Origin: Lachnospiraceae bacterium | GTDB lineage: Bacteria > Bacillota > Clostridia > Lachnospirales > Lachnospiraceae | Assembly: GCA_022768465.1 (NCBI GenBank) | Contig: JALELZ010000030.1 | Coordinates: 1 to 57,307, forward strand | DNA length: 57,307 nucleotides | Direction: 5' to 3' | Part shown: in pieces, positions 56,447 through 57,307 of the stretch | How positions within the stretch are numbered: the stretch's first letter is position 1 | Layout: the number at the start of each line of letters is the position of its first letter | Notes under the pieces: model-generated | The model's database searches: none | Told to the model about the DNA's origin: nothing | Seen by the model: only the letters and a program-made list of their open reading frames with translations | Translations under genes and position numbers: made by a program

Positions 56447-57307
56447 ATGGCACAGACACAGGATACATACGAACCTATGACTTTTGATGCGATAAGAATA
56501 GGCCTTGCATCTCCTGAAAAGATACTTAAATGGTCACACGGCGAGGTTACAAAGCCAGAAACTATCAACTACCGTACATTAAAGCCTGAGAAAGACGGAC
56601 TTTACTGTGAGAGGATCTTCGGACCTACCAAGGACTGGGAATGCCACTGCGGAAAGTTCAAGAAGATAAGATTCAAGGGCGTTGTCTGCGACAGATGCGG
56701 TGTTGAGGTTACAAAGTCTACAGTAAGACGTGAAAGACTCGGACATATCAAGCTTGCCGCACCTGTATCGCATATATGGTATTTCAAGGGAATTCCGTCA
56801 AGGATGGGTCTTATCCTTGACATTTCCCCAAAGGTACTTGAGAAGGTTCTTTACTTTGCATCATATATCGTACTTGATCCGGGAGAGACATCTCTTTCAT
56901 ACAAGCAGGTGCTTTCTGAGAAAGAGTATCGTGATGAGATAGAAAAGAACGGCTACGGTACATTCCGAGTAGGAATGGGTGCTGAGGCTGTATTAGAGCT
57001 TCTTAAGAACATTGACCTCGAGAAGGAATCAGAGGAGCTTAAGGCTGAGCTTAAGGACAGCTCAGGACAGAAGCGTGCTCGTATCGTAAAGAGGCTTGAG
57101 GTCACAGAGGCATTCAGAACTTCAGGCAACAGACCTGAGTGGATGATCCTTACTGTTATCCCGGTAATACCGCCGGATATCAGACCTATGGTACAGCTTG
57201 ACGGAGGCAGATTTGCTACCTCCGACCTGAATGATCTGTACAGAAGGATAATCAACAGAAACAACAGACTTGCAAGACTTCTTGAGCTCGGCGCACCTGA
57301 GATCATC
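56447..57307 (+). CDS. rpoC: RNA polymerase beta' subunit (partial, 5' end)
   Basis: The first 287 codons are present; the gene runs off the window. The N-terminal zinc-binding region [21 protein letters not shown] with its four cysteines is intact, as are [20 protein letters not shown] and [34 protein letters not shown] lies 5 nt before ATG. It follows rpoB by 16 nt in the same operon. Confidence 0.97.
   Translation, partial: MAQTQDTYEPMTFDAIRIGLASPEKILKWSHGEVTKPETINYRTLKPEKDGLYCERIFGPTKDWECHCGKFKKIRFKGVVCDRCGVEVTKSTVRRERLGHIKLAAPVSHIWYFKGIPSRMGLILDISPKVLEKVLYFASYIVLDPGETSLSYKQVLSEKEYRDEIEKNGYGTFRVGMGAEAVLELLKNIDLEKESEELKAELKDSSGQKRARIVKRLEVTEAFRTSGNRPEWMILTVIPVIPPDIRPMVQLDGGRFATSDLNDLYRRIINRNNRLARLLELGAPEII

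Overview
The window looks like chromosomal DNA from a low-to-moderate GC member of the Clostridia, most likely a Lachnospiraceae relative (Butyrivibrio/Coprococcus/Eubacterium-like). I infer this from the RpoB/RpoC sequences, strong AGGAGG ribosome binding sites, frequent AGA codons, tRNA genes without an encoded CCA, an ANTAR regulator behind glnA, and the GGGtGRT/Fe-S scaffold gene pair. The genus cannot be fixed from sequence alone. There is no phage, plasmid, insertion sequence or CRISPR array. The genes are mostly core metabolism and information processing.

Layout. 1-6000: tRNA-Asn, then a complete dipeptide/oligopeptide ABC importer (binding lipoprotein, two permeases, two ATPases). 6000-7400: minus-strand tRNA-Pro and tRNA-Glu with their own promoter and terminator, then a DUF1847 protein. 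7460-21170: an arginine cluster, argG-argH-argC-argJ-argB-argD-argF-carA-carB, behind a promoter overlapped by a candidate tandem ARG box. ArgJ makes the acetyl cycle self-sufficient, so the cluster encodes the whole glutamate-to-arginine route plus carbamoyl phosphate supply. The last gene is one 1355-codon frame joining CarB to a diaminopimelate-epimerase-like domain. 21177-28710: a two-part ThrE-type exporter, tRNA-Thr, a second type II topoisomerase (parE/parC-like), a left-handed beta-helix acyltransferase and upp. 28747-33474: an orphan peptide-binding lipoprotein, divergent from a zinc-efflux set (HMA chaperone, P-type ATPase, SmtB-like ArsR repressor).

33480-35540: an unrecognised gene placed directly behind a terminator, followed by a tandem pair of highly structured ~84-nt repeats. 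35540-36700: a LysR regulator divergent from an M20 peptidase that seems to lack its lid domain and may be translated from a leaderless mRNA. 37006-38663: pyrG with an attenuator-like leader. 38770-40870 (minus): glnA and an ANTAR regulator, with a leader carrying an ANTAR-type hexaloop hairpin and a terminator/antiterminator pair. 41104-43976: purA and purB. 44044-46087: a MoxR ATPase/VWA pair. 46177-47915 (minus): GGGtGRT protein and IscU-like scaffold. 48071-51772: MtnA-like isomerase, YkvI-type membrane protein and GldA-like dehydrogenase. 51822-52280 (minus): a small membrane-anchored protein. 52350-end: rpoB and the start of rpoC behind their own promoter.

The strongest candidates for something new are the CarB-DapF fusion, whose DapF part has Ala in place of the first catalytic Cys, the GGGtGRT/scaffold pair, the glnA-ANTAR leader circuit, and the tandem structured repeat at 34412-34614.
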